Positions 43,993 through 56,833 of a stretch of DNA of 64,000 bases are shown piece after piece. The notes below the pieces were generated by a model. It did not search any database, had not been told where the DNA came from, and worked only from the letters and a program-made list of their open reading frames with translations. Source of the DNA: Vigna angularis (lineage: Eukaryota; Streptophyta; Magnoliopsida; Fabales; Fabaceae); the NCBI RefSeq assembly GCF_016808095.1, contig NC_068970.1, positions 47,465,630 through 47,529,629 of the forward strand, given 5' to 3'. Position numbers and translations under genes: made by a program. The number at the start of each line of letters is the position of its first letter. The stretch's first letter is position 1.

Positions 43993-44999
43993 TTTGTTCG
44001 GAGGGTAAGGAAACAATAGCATTACTGATGTCCACCGGAAGGAGGAATAGGAAGGGAAAGAATATATTTTGTTAGTTGTAATAATGCAGAAGATGAACCA
44101 CCAAATTCACATAATGATAACCATATTTCTCCAAGTCAACATTTTTATGTGCAATAAAAAAAATGAAGATAATATGAATATTAGTAAATGAAAACATGCA
44201 CTTTAAAACACATGAAAGGAACTACATGCCTAAAGCGATTTGCATGATAATTTTAAAAATTATGTCAATGAAAACATGTCATATGGAATATTATAGCTTT
44301 ACTTCATTATTTGATTAATCATAAATATTTAAATTATATTTCTAAAAAAAATAAACATAATTATTTGATTTTACTTAAATACAAATTTCTTTTATTAATA
44401 TTAATTTTGATTTTTTTCTAGCATTAAATATATTATTAATAAATATCATTTTATATTACTTTTATCACTAAGGTCATTTTGGTAATCTTTATTTTCTATC
44501 AATTAAAACATTTTTTTATCTATCACATCGATTAAATCCTACACTAATTTTCACAAACTTTACTTCCAAATCCACCCTCACTCACCTTCCAATCCTTTAA
44601 AAAAAAACAACACTCAATTTACTCTCAAATTCATTCACTTCCTGTCCCTCAAGTTATTCCCTTCAAGTGAACACGCCCTTTATAACCCTCTACTGCCATT
44701 TCCTTAATTCGTTGTTGTTTCATTTTCTCTATTGATTGTAGATTCAAACATTCTTACCATTTTCAATTAATACAAAAGCACATTAAAGCTCCCCTCAACT
44801 TTAGCATTGTTATATTGGTGTTTTCATTGACTCCATGGTTGAGAACACATGTATGAAGGAATTATAAAAAAATGTAAAAAAACAATGTGGATGATTTGTG
44901 TTGTTTATTGGTAACAATGGAGAAGCTCAAAGTAGCTCTTGCAATTCAATCCAAATCATAGGAAAAGAAGATAGATCAGATCCAACTAGCATTGCAGTA
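43993..44999. other. AT-rich intergenic sequence
   Basis: No gene. AAGTGAACACGCCC at about 44668 resembles the end of common legume MITEs, but I could not find its partner. Confidence 0.4.
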
Positions 45000-45240
45000 A
45001 TTGTTAGAAAATGCTTCTCAATCCAATGGAAGTTTAACAAACTCAAGATCAACAAAGAAATTTACTCCGATCAACATTGTTCGTAAATGATATTTCACTT
45101 GGTTTCCCTCATTTTGACAGTTCTACTTCATTGTTAGAGTGGATCTTTAAAGAGGACAAGTTCTTTAACTATCATAACACTCTTAACTTAGATCGTGTGG
45201 AAATTTTGTAAAAATTGCTGACAAAATCACGAACAGTATT
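45000..45240 (+). pseudogene. Ty3/gypsy gag fragment
   Basis: One frame reads VNDISLGFPHFDSS, then TSLLEWIFKEDKFFNYHNT, the retrotrans_gag start of chromovirus-like gypsy elements (consensus style: P-FDG--P--WI---E-FF--H). It breaks soon after. No pol follows, so it is a remnant. Confidence 0.6.
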
Positions 45241-48200
45241 TCTTAAAGTGCGTAGTTCATTGTCCTTAAGAACTTATCCACGGTATATTACGTAAGTCCC
45301 CAATATACAAGAGGAACTTATTAGAAATTTTTAAGGATCTCAGAACTATCAAGAAACTCTAAAGAGAGCAAAAGAACAAATCCAGGATATAAAGAGGATA
45401 AGAAAAGAAAGGAAGAAAAACTAAGAAGATAGCTTGAGAAATAAAGTTTCCTTTTGAGAGAAGAAGGAAAGCTTAACTTGGTGTGGTTTTTGGAATGCAG
45501 GAAATTCTCTATGTAAATTCTCTATTTATAGAGCATAAACCTGGTCAAAAATTATTGCCACAATAATGAATAATAAAAATTGATCGTTGGCACTTATGAA
45601 CTTTAATGAGAAAATAAAAACTATGCATTTATGAACGTTAAGGAGAAAATAAAAATTGTTGGCCAACATTTAAAACTAACGTTTCTTTTGTAATTATTAT
45701 TATTTTATAATAATCCCCTACATATTGCAAAAGAAAGATAATAAACTTTTATTCCGGGTTTCATAGGTTGTAATGCATCAGAATTGGTGTAGCGAGCTAT
45801 ATGAACCAGTCTTAGATCAAGAAAACATAATAGACAGTGTAGAACCAAAGACACTTGACTTGTGTTAGAGGTTTATCAATTAAAATACACATCCACAATC
45901 TTTATTGTTATCGTAGTGTTGCGCTTATTAGGCCATGTGCATGCCCGGTATTCATGAGTGCTCTAGAGATCATGCCAAGATCTTATACAAGCGGCCCAAC
46001 TCGACACTCATATAGGTTTTTTTTATCAAGTGTATGTTGCAAATCATACATCAACCATAAGGAATATGAAAATCATTAAAAACTTTGTTTAAGCTAAAAT
46101 TCTTTCACCACAAAGAATTTTAATGACAAAGTTTAACCTCTCATAATGTAGTCTCTAGCACTTTCACACACACACACACCATAAGAATGAACATAATTGA
46201 TTAAAATCAATTTATTGCTATCAGAACTAACGAGTGACTTGTTTTTACCCACATGAGAGATATGGGTAAAAGATATATAATTTAAATAAGATGTTTAGAC
46301 GTTAGTTTTATGATTGACTTATATGGAAAACGTTTAAAAGAGAAAATCAATAAAGCACAGATTTTGTATTGGTTCACTCAAACTTGAGCTACATCCAAGT
46401 TTCCCTCAAGAACTCTTAAGGGGTTCCACTATTCTTCAAGAAAAATACACAAGTTTTACCTCTCCAGATTTACAACGAGTATTCTCACCATTTATGGTTC
46501 ACCTAGTCAACACGACTAGTTCGAGTTTAACAACTCCTAGTATATAAGTATTATAATCACTTCTAGTCCCACCCTAAAGAACTCGTCCAAATTATTTAAC
46601 TCAACTAAGTTAAACATCGAATGCTTTAATTCTCTTCATAATGTACAACACATTCAGTGTTATGAGCAAATACATATTGATAACTCTCAAGGAATGGATA
46701 AAAATAATAAAAAGAAATCTGAGAATTTGATAAGGTTTTTCTCTTTTGCAAAATTTAGCTTTAGACGATATATGAGCACAATAATCTTGTTTGAGCGTTC
46801 ACGAGTTCACTATATATTTATTATCTTCTCTTCAAGCTTCTATTTATTTATATCTTTTTTTGAGAAATGACCATTAGATTGAGAGGTTGAATTCATGTGG
46901 AGTAGGTAGCCTTTTGGTCAACAGTCAGACTCAAGTCTACTTTGCAGAGGTACAATGCTTTGTCATAACTTTTAGCAAAACGTAGCTTGTATGATGTGAC
47001 TAAGCATAAGGCTTCAAAGGAAACATTCCTAAAATGTTCTTCATATCTCTCAACATTTTTTTTCTTAAATGCAGTGATTCTAATAAAGTATTTCTGCATT
47101 TTGTGATATGCACTAATATTAAGAACAATGTATATAAGTATTAAACCACTTTATCGTACATGCATTAATATTTTGAATATTGATAAGTGTTAGGCTATAT
47201 TACGTTCAAACATTTTATCATTTTTCCTTTCACTAATAAATGCATCGTTTGGTAAAGCATTCAACATATATGATCATCATATGGTATACAACATTAGATG
47301 CTATTGAAATTTGTTTAAGTTATGCAACATTTTGCGGTCATTTGTTAGATGATTCATTTCATAAGACGCTTGCTTGAATTAACATTGTTTTAAATAAAAC
47401 ACATTTTAAGCTTTAGTGTTGACATTGAGATAGATGCTTTTGTTCATAAAATGCTAGCTTGTAAGACGTTATTGCTTAGATGTTTTAGAAGTTGTTTGTA
47501 ACCCAAATCCTCTATTAGATGATACTTTGAGAAAGACACTTTCTTTTCTTTATATACTGTTTATAAAACCTTTTCATCAAACAATATAGTCTAGAAAACA
47601 TTATTATAAGCTTGTTTTCGTCTATAAAAGATGTTCTAAAATATTTTTCTCTTAGACGTTATTTCTTTAAAACAACTTTTCTTACAAAGCTATATTTTGT
47701 TTAATGTTTTTTTTCCAGAACCTAAATTGTTAGACGGTCTAGTCTCTATATGATTTTTTCTAATAACAAAATCATTTACAAATACTTTAAAACACTACTT
47801 CTTCGCTCAATAAGTGCATGACTCCTCCAACAAATGCATCGTCTAATTATCTATCAAGTACATCGTCTAACGAATACATTGTCTATCAAGTACATGATCT
47901 GATCAGTACTTCCTCCATTAAATACCACATTCAACAAGTAATCGTTTAGAGAGTATTCATCTACTTAACTTATACCGACTAAGGACTGTATTAATTTAGA
48001 AACATTGTCTTCTATATATATCTTAACTTTGCAAAATAAAATCGTCTGGTCTTAAAAGAATTTCCTTAATCCCAAACTCATAAACTCAGTTTATCTTCTA
48101 AAGTCTCATTTTCCTAACAGTAGATCACTCTTAACTACATCAATTGACTATTTTAGTTTATTTAGGTATTCTTACTCATTCTCCTAATTTTAAAAAGATT

Positions 48201-48535
48201 GTTTATAATTTTAAATTTTACCTACAGTAGAACCACTTAACTCAGCTGACATGCTTAAGAATCAAACTTTCTTTGTTCCTCTCAAAACCTTATAAACGAT
48301 CAATTTTGATAAGAACAATTAAACTTCTGTTCATCACCTCTTCGGAACCATAAAACATAGTAAGTCAATGAATTAACCATACATCTAAAAACCAACATCA
48401 TTAAAATAATCAAACCACATCACCTTTCATCAATCACATAATATAGTATTTCAAGAAAACAGTCATACATCTAACAACATTATCCAAAATACTCCTACTT
48501 ATTTAAACCAATGAAAAAAGTAATAATATCACATT
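45241..48535. other. Degraded repeat DNA, no gene recognised
   Basis: 45250-45720 may be an old minus-strand LTR: CTATAAATAGAG on the minus strand near 45510 looks like a TATA box. 46340-46600 has phrases (TATTGGTTCACTCAAACTTGAGCTACATCCAAG) common in legume retroelement ends. 47800-47950 repeats ATCGTCTAA/ATTGTCTATCAAGTACAT units. Nothing here keeps a reading frame. Confidence 0.4.
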
Positions 48536-48985
48536 CCATCGTTATATAGCAAATAATTTTAGAGAAAAAAATAATTAGTTACTACATCAACTAGATACTA
48601 ATTTATAAACTTCAAATTATTAATATCAATAGTGAAAAAAAAATTATAATTGATTTATAAATAAAATGCTAAATTAGTCACTAGCATTAATTATTAAAGA
48701 TTTGACAATCAAATAGATTAGTTTATAAATTGGTCTCTAATTAATTAGTGACCAATTTAGCACTAATCATTTTGATAAGTAGGACTAGTTTAGAGTCTAA
48801 ATTAAGCAAATTATAATTTTTTTTATTCATAATGGAGAGTACACTATTTTATATACCAATAATGTTAATTTTATAAATTAGTAATATATTAATTATTTTT
48901 TATCATTAAAATTGGTTGCTATTTAAGAATTTAATTATAGTGACAATACCACCATCAACTTGAAAATTATTCCTTGATACAATAT
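48536..48985. mobile_element. Probable MITE
   Basis: Inverted phrases GCTAAATTAGTCACTA (about 48668) and TTAGTGACCAATTTAGCAC (about 48745), plus flanking AATTAGTTAC-like text, form an AT-rich potential hairpin resembling legume MITEs. Outer ends and target duplication were not resolved. Confidence 0.4.
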
Positions 48986-49159
48986 TATTTAAAATTTTTC
49001 CAAGTTCCTAATATTATATTTTTTTCAATTTGTTAATCTACTTTTCTTTTTATTTTAACAATCGCGCAAAAATAAGATTAATTTTTAATACAAATAAATC
49101 AATTCTAATAGTCCAAGTCGCTCAGTTTTATAAGAATTAATTAAAGTCAACTTAATTAA

Positions 49160-49740
49160 TAATGTATATTGTTATTTCATATTTTAGGAAACTTAACTTA
49201 TAGAGAAAGTATTATAAAGAAACTTCAATAAAGAATAATTAATTTATTAAATATTTAATTTGAAAACTATTTAATATTCGAAACATAAAGTAATTATAAA
49301 GAAATCTAATATGCTGAAGTAGAAATAACGAAATTCTGAGTGATTAACAATTACCACGTACAAAATAGATTTATTATGTTATTCTTCATTTAAATAATTT
49401 ATTTTAGAAACAACCAGGCAACCTCCATTTCCCACTTAAATTGTATTTCTCACCGACTCGAAGAATTTAAAATTTTTAACTCGTAATAGCCCGAATCCAT
49501 TGCTGGCTTTACTCTTTTTCAATTAAATCTTAATTAGTTGATTTGACTCGAAAATTTGACTTTTGCATATTTATAATATTTTCTTTTTAAAATATTTCTA
49601 AGCTAAAATCTGTTAATCAGTTGCAAATTTCTTATATTCAACCGATATGTTTTTCCAAATAATGCGAGTAAACGAGGAATACATATATTTAAAGCAACCA
49701 TCCTTTTATCTACTTCAATTGCTTCATGACCCACTTGTTT
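49160..49740 (+). repeat. Dispersed repeat R3, copy 2
   Basis: Aligns with 15120-15530 and 51070-51500. It extends further with 51070-51500 (CAACCTCCATTTCCCACTTAAAT, ATTCAACCGATATGTT, ACATATATTTAAAGCAACC). No coding content. The Ser-rich open stretch downstream at 49840-49895 comes from a CTCCTCAAGCTCAAG repeat. Confidence 0.8.
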
Positions 49741-51069
49741 TTTTGTTTTATCTGACTTATTATTCATTAGTCATTATATATATATTTTTTTTGTTGTTTT
49801 TCAAAAACGTTAAATGTTTTCTTTTTCTTATCTTTAACGGTCTTTTCAACTCCTCAAGCTCAAGCTCCTCAAACTCAAGCTCCTCAAGCACAACCATTAT
49901 GTTCACTTCATTCAAAGATTCTTTTTCTCTCTAAGTTTACAATTAAGAACTACAGCTTCCTAATTCTTCACCTTTAGTTCAACCTTCATTTTCTCCACAT
50001 CTACCTATTTCAACCTTAAGTCATATTGAATTGTATCAATCTCGTGATTCTGATCTCTAATATTAAGATACAGCTCTCTACATGTTCTTCCAAAGAGACA
50101 AAATATTTTCTCAAAGAAGTAATACAATTGAATGCAAAACACTTTTATATTCAAATTTGAAGGTTTATGTATAAAAGAGACATTAGGTTGCTTATATAAC
50201 ACTAGGAGAATAAATAGGTGGAGAAAACTAATAGATATGGGACTTGGAGGGCTACAAGTATGGACAATAGCTCTCAAGGTTGTTTTAAGACTCACATCTC
50301 TTAATTCTATAACCTCCTAAGGGTATATAAGCTACCTAACTAGTCTAAAGATCAAAATTAAAACTATACATAAGATAACTTGCATTACAAGCAACTAAAA
50401 GGAGATAATACTTATTTACTTTTCTTTCTTCTAAGTCCAAACTATGTGAAATTCCACATTCACCTTAAAGAACAGAAGAATTTATAAGTTTCTCTATAAC
50501 AAAACTAAGAAAAAGAAACAAGAGAAGCAAAATAGAAGCCTAAGAAATCCTATCCTACTAAAGGAAAAGTACAAGCCATGAAACATACACTTCTATTTTT
50601 GTACAAAGTTGTAAAAGAGCCAAGAAATAAGATGATTTCATTTAATCATGCTTTTTGTCATCATTTTATCCTCTTCATCCTTTGCCCTATCTATGATCAC
50701 ATCACTAAAGCAAGGACACGTGGTTTGTTAGGTTGATTATCTCTCTCTTATTATCTCTTTCTCACTCTAACACTCGTTCTCTCAACTATGATTCTAATTT
50801 ATTAGAAAATATAACACTCATTAAATATTTCTGAATATACTTCTTATCTATGTCACATTATGTACAATAAGACATTTATAATCTATTAACTTACATATAG
50901 ACTTTTCACCTAAAAACTATAAACTCTATCACTAAGACACCGATTATTCTCTATTATTGTCTAATAACCACTATATTATACTACTTATATCCTTACTGTC
51001 TAAAACAAACAAAACTCTTAAACTCATTTAATTTTATTATATTTAAGTTTATCCAAATATAATCACATA
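49741..51069. other. Intergenic sequence between R3 copies 2 and 3
   Basis: No gene seen. It contains a short CTCAAGCTCCTCAAACT tandem repeat at about 49850-49890. Confidence 0.5.
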
Positions 51070-51500
51070 AGAAACTTATGAATGATTAACAATTAGCACG
51101 TAAAATATAGATTTATTATCTTATTCTTCATTTAAATAATTTCTTTAAGAAATAACCTGGCAACCTCCATTTCCCACTTAAATAATATTTCTCACCGACT
51201 TGCGAAGAATTTAAAATTTTTAAGTCGTTGAGTCCCGAATCCATTTCGTGGCTTTACTCTTTTTCTATTAAATCTTATTTAGTTGATTTGATCGAGAATT
51301 TGACTTTTACTCTTTTAGGACGTATTTATAATAATTTTTTAAAACTATTTCTAAGCTAAGATCTGTGAATCAGTTGCAAATTTCTTATATTCAACCGATA
51401 TGTTAATGTTTTTTTTCAAACAATGCGAGGAAAATGAGGACTACATGTATTTAAAGCAACCTCCCTTTTATCTACTTCAATTACTTGTGTATGATATCTG
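51070..51500 (+). repeat. Dispersed repeat R3, copy 3
   Basis: Third same-orientation copy, about 1.9 kb after copy 2. It shares TTAACAATTA-CACGTA, the CCTCCATTTCCCACTTAAAT block, CCGAATCCATT and CAGTTGCAAATTTCTTATATTCAACC. Confidence 0.8.
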
Positions 51501-53262
51501 ACTCGTCATTCCTTAAAGAATTCCTTCTTTTGTAAAATAGGCATTTCGCTCTAATATTACCAAACATAAACATCCATGATAGTTGTGAAAAGATTGATTA
51601 TAAAATACAAATATCATTTTATGTTCTTGTAATTAGTCGTGAGAAAAAAATCAAATAACAATCTGAATAGATCTACATATTTTTTTCTTATCCTAATTAT
51701 TCGTTTTTCTATAATTTATATTTTTTTTAATGTATGAAAAAGGATAAAAATATAAAGAAGGTTGAATAGTATTTTAAAATTTTTGATAATCTTTTGAAAT
51801 CTTTGTTTTACAAAATATAAAGAAAAAGGTTAAATAGGATTTAAATATATATGTAGTTATCTTGTAATTACTTACGGATAAATCTGAATGTAATTTAATG
51901 ACTTTATTAAAAAAGATTAATTATCTCACAAGCGTAAATATTGTCGGTTGTTCACAAATAAAATTCACTCTATGAGGAATATGAGAAAGGCTAGCAAATG
52001 CCATGAGGTAATAAAACAGAGCTCTATAGTTTCTTTTATGCCAATAAAATCACGTGAAAGGATCCCTCTTCAAAGAATTAATCTCATCAACAAAAAAATA
52101 ATGCACTTAGACAGTATCACTCTTCAAGTTTATATGTCAACACCTAATGCAGATATGTTGTTAGCAATGGACTCACAAACTTTAAAAAATTGTGTTTTTC
52201 CATTATAATGCATCATGCAGTGTGCTTTTAGAAAAAACATGGTCGTTAGTGATATAAGATATTAATTATATTTTTATTTTTTTGATCTGAAAGTTCTCTT
52301 GGTAAAAAAAACATAAACAAGCATGGCGAATATTAATAGCAGTAAATATTTGCAAATCCTATTTATATTGAAATATGGAAAAGGTTTGAGCAACTAAATT
52401 ATTCATATTCTGTGGTACTCATAAAGTTCATGGACCAAAAAGCAAAGCTGCTAAACTTTGTTGTTGGTTTTAGAAATAAATAAGCAAAATTTGATCGCAT
52501 ATATAATATGAATGAGTAATAGTTGTTGATTGGAATTTGAAAGCGTGTCTATGAAACATCAATTCTGGCGGCAATTGTATAATGAAAAACTGTTTGAAGG
52601 AAAGTCATTGATAGGTTCATGCATTGCAGTGATCTTAATTAAAATATCACCATACTTACAAAAAACTATATATGGAATAAAATGTAAATTGAATCAGTAT
52701 TCTTTTATAACATATAAATAACATAAAATACTATATTAATTTCAAGATACGTACTCAAATTCACCATGAATCATGTGTACACTCAAATTATTAAAATATT
52801 TTACTCATCATGCTTCTTTTTAGAAAAGTTTTGGGTAATTGATGTGATTATATATAAGCATGTAAAAGGTTTATTAAATAATGTTGAGCAGATATAACTT
52901 GAGTTCTATGGCGAGTTAATAGTACGGTTTCTGTTTAGCCACTTGTTTTGCAAAGAAAATAAGCATAGTTTATGTTCTAAGTCCAGCCTGGTAACCAAGG
53001 TTTAGCAAATGAATGTGGCCAAGTTTTAGATCCCTCTTCCCGGCAAAGTTTAAGGAACGTTTGAGCTTTTAGAAAATCACGCCCCAACTCCCCCACCAAA
53101 AAGATAAATCAGAACTGTCCCTAGCCTCTTTTACATGTAAATGATTCTACATTTTCTTTTATGCCACATATGTAACACACTGGAGGATAAATTATAAAGA
53201 TATTTCAGATATTGATTACTTGACGTTATTTTCACATGAATTATGAATGATAGTTATGTAAG
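51501..53262. other. AT-rich intergenic sequence
   Basis: No gene that I can support. The open stretch at 51948-52208 has no recognisable motif. Confidence 0.5.
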
Positions 53263-53642
53263 TGTTACCACGTGGTGAGTCGGACAAAATGATCGGTTGG
53301 GTTATAGAGACGAACGGCGCAGCCGGTCGAATCAAACAGTCGTTGAACATAGTTAAAGTGTAATCAATACGGTAATTGTTATTGATAAATGGTTAATGTT
53401 GGCATTAATGACCATTAAGAGATAAATTAATAGGTTTGATCCTTGTAAACTCTAAGACATTTTTTCTATAATTTGATTACTTTGGACTTTCAGAAAAAAG
53501 ATATTTAACTTGAGCGTTGAAGTGTCTTTTGCAGGTCACCTCCCCTCAAACCGATCAGTCATCCAGAGCAGTGAGAGCAGCAAATGTTTGTTCAAGCAAG
53601 AGAAGTGAGCAGGATCCATCCTCGTCCCATCCAGTAAAAACA
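53263..53642 (+). repeat. Ty3/gypsy LTR (380 bp)
   Basis: Starts TGTTACCACGTGG and ends CCAGTAAAAACA. The inner part has CTTGAGCGTTGAAGTGTCTTTTGCAGG, a phrase typical of gypsy R/U5 regions. Directly after it comes TTTTGGCACCCACCGTGGGG, the usual start of the internal region in this lineage. No partner LTR was found. Confidence 0.75.
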
Positions 53643-53782
53643 TTTTGGCACCCACCGTGGGGTCGAGGATAGCAGAAGAAACCTAGTTGAGACCATAAGA
53701 GTGGCGGGAAAACCAGACACAATGACGTTAGTCCAGGAGATCCAGAGGCAGATGCTAGCCATGCAGATAGAGATTGAAACTA
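53643..53782 (+). pseudogene. Gypsy leader and gag start, plus strand
   Basis: TGGCACCCACCGTGGGG is the primer region, followed after a short leader by a gag start (MTLVQEIQRQMLAMQIEIE). Homology stops near 53782, where the rest of gag appears on the other strand. Confidence 0.65.
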
Positions 53783-54790
53783 GTGGAAAGTGGTGCTTTA
53801 GGCTGGTCCCTAGGGTGGGACTCGCCCCCTTGCCACTAACACCATTTGGTTTTTTGCCTTCCTTATTCGAGTTTGTCGAAGCCTCTTACTACCTCTGAAG
53901 GTTGTGGAAATCCCAAATGTCTTCCACCTGTATATACTCTACGACCCTCTTTCTCAACTCCTCCATGATCTTCATTAGCCTCATGAATAGACTATTACCG
54001 AATGACTCGAGCCTCAAGGTTGTTATCATGTGGGTAAGGGAAAACTTGTGACTGAGAATCCTAATCTATCAAGCGATCTTCCCAAAGCGATCTACAAAAG
54101 CACAAAGGGGCTCTTCCTTCTCTTGTTTGAGGTTCACCAAAGAAAGAGTCATTAGGTGATGTGATCGACTCGTGAAAAAATACATCTTGAAGTACAAGCA
54201 TAAGGTCTTGAAGTTGCCTATGGAATTGAGTGGCAACAAGTTGAACCATGCCAAAGCTTCCCTTTGAGGGATAGGGAGAAAGCTCTACAACACACTTGGT
54301 CGCTTACGGTGTAGAAAGTCATTTGGTTCACGAACATCCTTAAATGCTCGTCTGGATTAGTTGGTCCATCATATTTCTCAAAGATTTTGAGGACTAGAGG
54401 CATGAGATCTCCATGATTATTGATTTAAAGGACAATAAATTGATTGTATTAACTATCTGCACGAATAGGTTCTCTCTGCTAGCTCATTTGTTGCCCTCAT
54501 ATAGTGTCTTGCATGAGTCTTCTCTATGCCTGGTTAGAGCAGGTTGATGTTGTTGCTGTAGGTTGATACGTAAGGCATCGACTGTTGAGCCCTTTACTCT
54601 TAGTGTATGGCTACATTCTCGACCCTAAGGGTCGTCTACTCCTTTTCGTATCTTCCCTATATTTCTTCCATATGCCTCTACAAGTAAGTCACTTAGGATC
54701 CAAAAGTTTTCTTGCAATCAAAGTTCTCTCTTAACCGCTCATCCAAATAGTTCGAAGTGTACCTATAGAAGGCACCATGATGCCAAAGTC
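53783..54790 (-). pseudogene. Gypsy gag body, inverted relative to its leader
   Basis: Read on the minus strand from 54790: a Gln/His-rich linker, then the retrotrans_gag core (FEKYDGPTNPDEHLRMFVNQM, CCRAFSLSLKGKLWHG, NSIGNFKTL, LKQEKEEPLCAFVDRF), then MEELRKRVVEYIQVED near 53925. Frameshifts at about 54230 and later stops show decay. The order fits one gag whose body was flipped after insertion, or two elements joined head to head. Confidence 0.75.
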
Positions 54791-56350
54791 GGCTCAATGT
54801 TAGAAGTTCAAATATTAATAGTATAGTAAATGCATATCACTTACTTCGTACCTCAAACTTATATTTCTATATTTTGGAGTTGGTTTTTTATTAACAATGA
54901 CCTAATTATAGCTCAATCGTGAGTAATTATATCTTAACTCTAAGTTGATCAACATTAAAACTAATTATCTTAACCATTGAACTGATCAGTTCAATTTTCC
55001 TATCACCTATCAATTTGTGATTAACTAAATGATCATAGCTATAAAATTGTTTAAAAATATAAAATAAAAATAATTAATAGATTTATATGTAATATAAATA
55101 AAAATAGTTATATATATATATATAATCTAAAAAACGTAATGATAAAATATTAAAATAATATGTAAAGGTGAGCCATATATGCGAAGTGAAATCAGGATGA
55201 GTACGGTGTGGGGCCCATATGTGCTTTTGGAAAGCACTTAATATTGGGTCAGTTCTCATAGTAGCCCATATGGCCATTCAGTACATTTATATGGGTCCTT
55301 ACGCACCTTCCATTTCTTTTTGTTATATAATAAGACTCTTGGCTCTCAGATTTGGTCCAATTGGAAACTCCATTTGGTATAGTTTTAATGTGAATGATTC
55401 TTTTATTAAAGTATTTTATTTAAAATATAAAATTAAATTGATATATTTGCTAACTTTAATTTCTTATTAATTTTAATACTTTAGTTTAACGTTTTATATT
55501 TAGGTTTATGATTCTTTCATGTCTTTATATTTGTTTTACTTAATTGAGTTTTTATTTTTTTTAACAGAGTCAGTATGATATCTTATATTAAATCAAAATT
55601 AACATCTTTTATGAAACGTAACAAGTCATAATATACGTTATTATTTACCTATAGAACTCTTCTGATATTTTTATTTTCCCTTCCGCCTTCCTCTACCTCC
55701 TATAGTCCTTTTCTCCTCCCTATCTATTTCATCATCAATTTTTCACCATCCTTTTTTGCTGTCTTCCTCTCTTTTTTTGTCACCCTCTTCCCTTTTCTCC
55801 CTCTCTTAGGGTTTCTATGTTCATGGATTGTTGTTCAAACTTAGGTTGGAATTAGATGTAATGCGGTGGGGGTGGGGGGAAGTGCATAAGGTTTATGAGG
55901 AGGTTTTTGGTGGTATTTAAGATAATGGAGTGAGATGGGATGGTTCCTTATGGATGGTGGAGGAAGATGGATGAAATTTGTGGAATGTGGAGAGTGGTAC
56001 AGGATGGTGGAGGAAGGTGGTGGGAGATGGAAGGATGTGTTTGGAAGGTGGTGGGAGGTGGAGGGAGAAAAAAAATAAATTGTAGTGAGTGGTGATTGTG
56101 TTATTTTATATTTCATATTTAGTTTCTAAATATAATAAATTTTAGACTTAAATATTTATTTCGTCTCTTATAAAAATAGAAGTAAATTTTTGTTTTATAT
56201 TTTTAGTATCCAGTTTTTAAAAGTAAAGAAATTGAATTTCAAAATTATAAAAATTTTACACTTTTTTTCTCATCTCCTGACACCTTTTTCTCTCTTTTCT
56301 TTATTTCTCTCACCATTAACCCTACAGTACAGGTTCAGTCTAAATACAAG
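54791..56350. other. Intergenic sequence
   Basis: No gene. 55860-56060 is a purine/GGTGG-rich low-complexity stretch (GGTGGGAGATGG units). I looked here for further phototropin exons on the minus strand and saw none. Confidence 0.5.
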
Positions 56351-56460
56351 ATTACATATGGGCAGCGATATTCCAACAACTGGGTTTTGACAACACTTTT
56401 GACAACGCCACGTGGCGCGTTGTACTTGGTTGGGTTTGAATTTATTTTCTTAATAAGAAA
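56351..56460. repeat. Left TIR and target duplication of MULE #2
   Basis: ATTACATAT (56351-56359) is repeated exactly at 63116-63124. From 56360 the end contains TATTCCAACAACTGGGTTTTGACAACACTTTTGACAACGCCACGTGG. The inverted right end reads TATTCGACAACAGATTTTTGACAATAATTTAACAACGATACGTG, about 70% alike. A near-palindrome CAACGCCACGTGGCGCGTTG with a G-box sits at about 56404-56423. Confidence 0.8.
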
Positions 56461-56833
56461 ATCTGCTTTGGATGAGTTTCCCAAACTGCCCTGCTTCATT
56501 TTTCACTTAATCCTTTGTCCAGAATAGTTGGTGCTCATTGCTAGGGATTTCTTTTTCAAATTTTCGTTGTCTCTCCTTCACACAGTCGTTCTTCTCTGCC
56601 CCACCACTCTCGTTCTCTGTTCCATCACTCTCGTTCTCCTTCACACTCTCTTTTTCGTCTTCCATTTTCAGGTTTTTGATTTTCATTTCATTTTGTGTGT
56701 TTGTTGTGTTGACTGTGTACCCATTTGAGTTGGTGTGGTGCAGTTTTGTTTGTGGAGTTCGTGGTCTGCTTTAACCGGTCTCAATGGAAGGGTTTTTTGA
56801 AGTTTGTGGTTCTTTGTTCGTTATTTTGTACAA

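Noticed and set aside
51948..52208. 86-codon plus-strand open frame
   Set aside because: No motif, no splice context, and ordinary length for chance in this AT-rich region.
55841..56116. Pro/Ser/His-rich 91-codon minus-strand frame
   Set aside because: Low-complexity GGTGGGAGATGG repeat without any domain.
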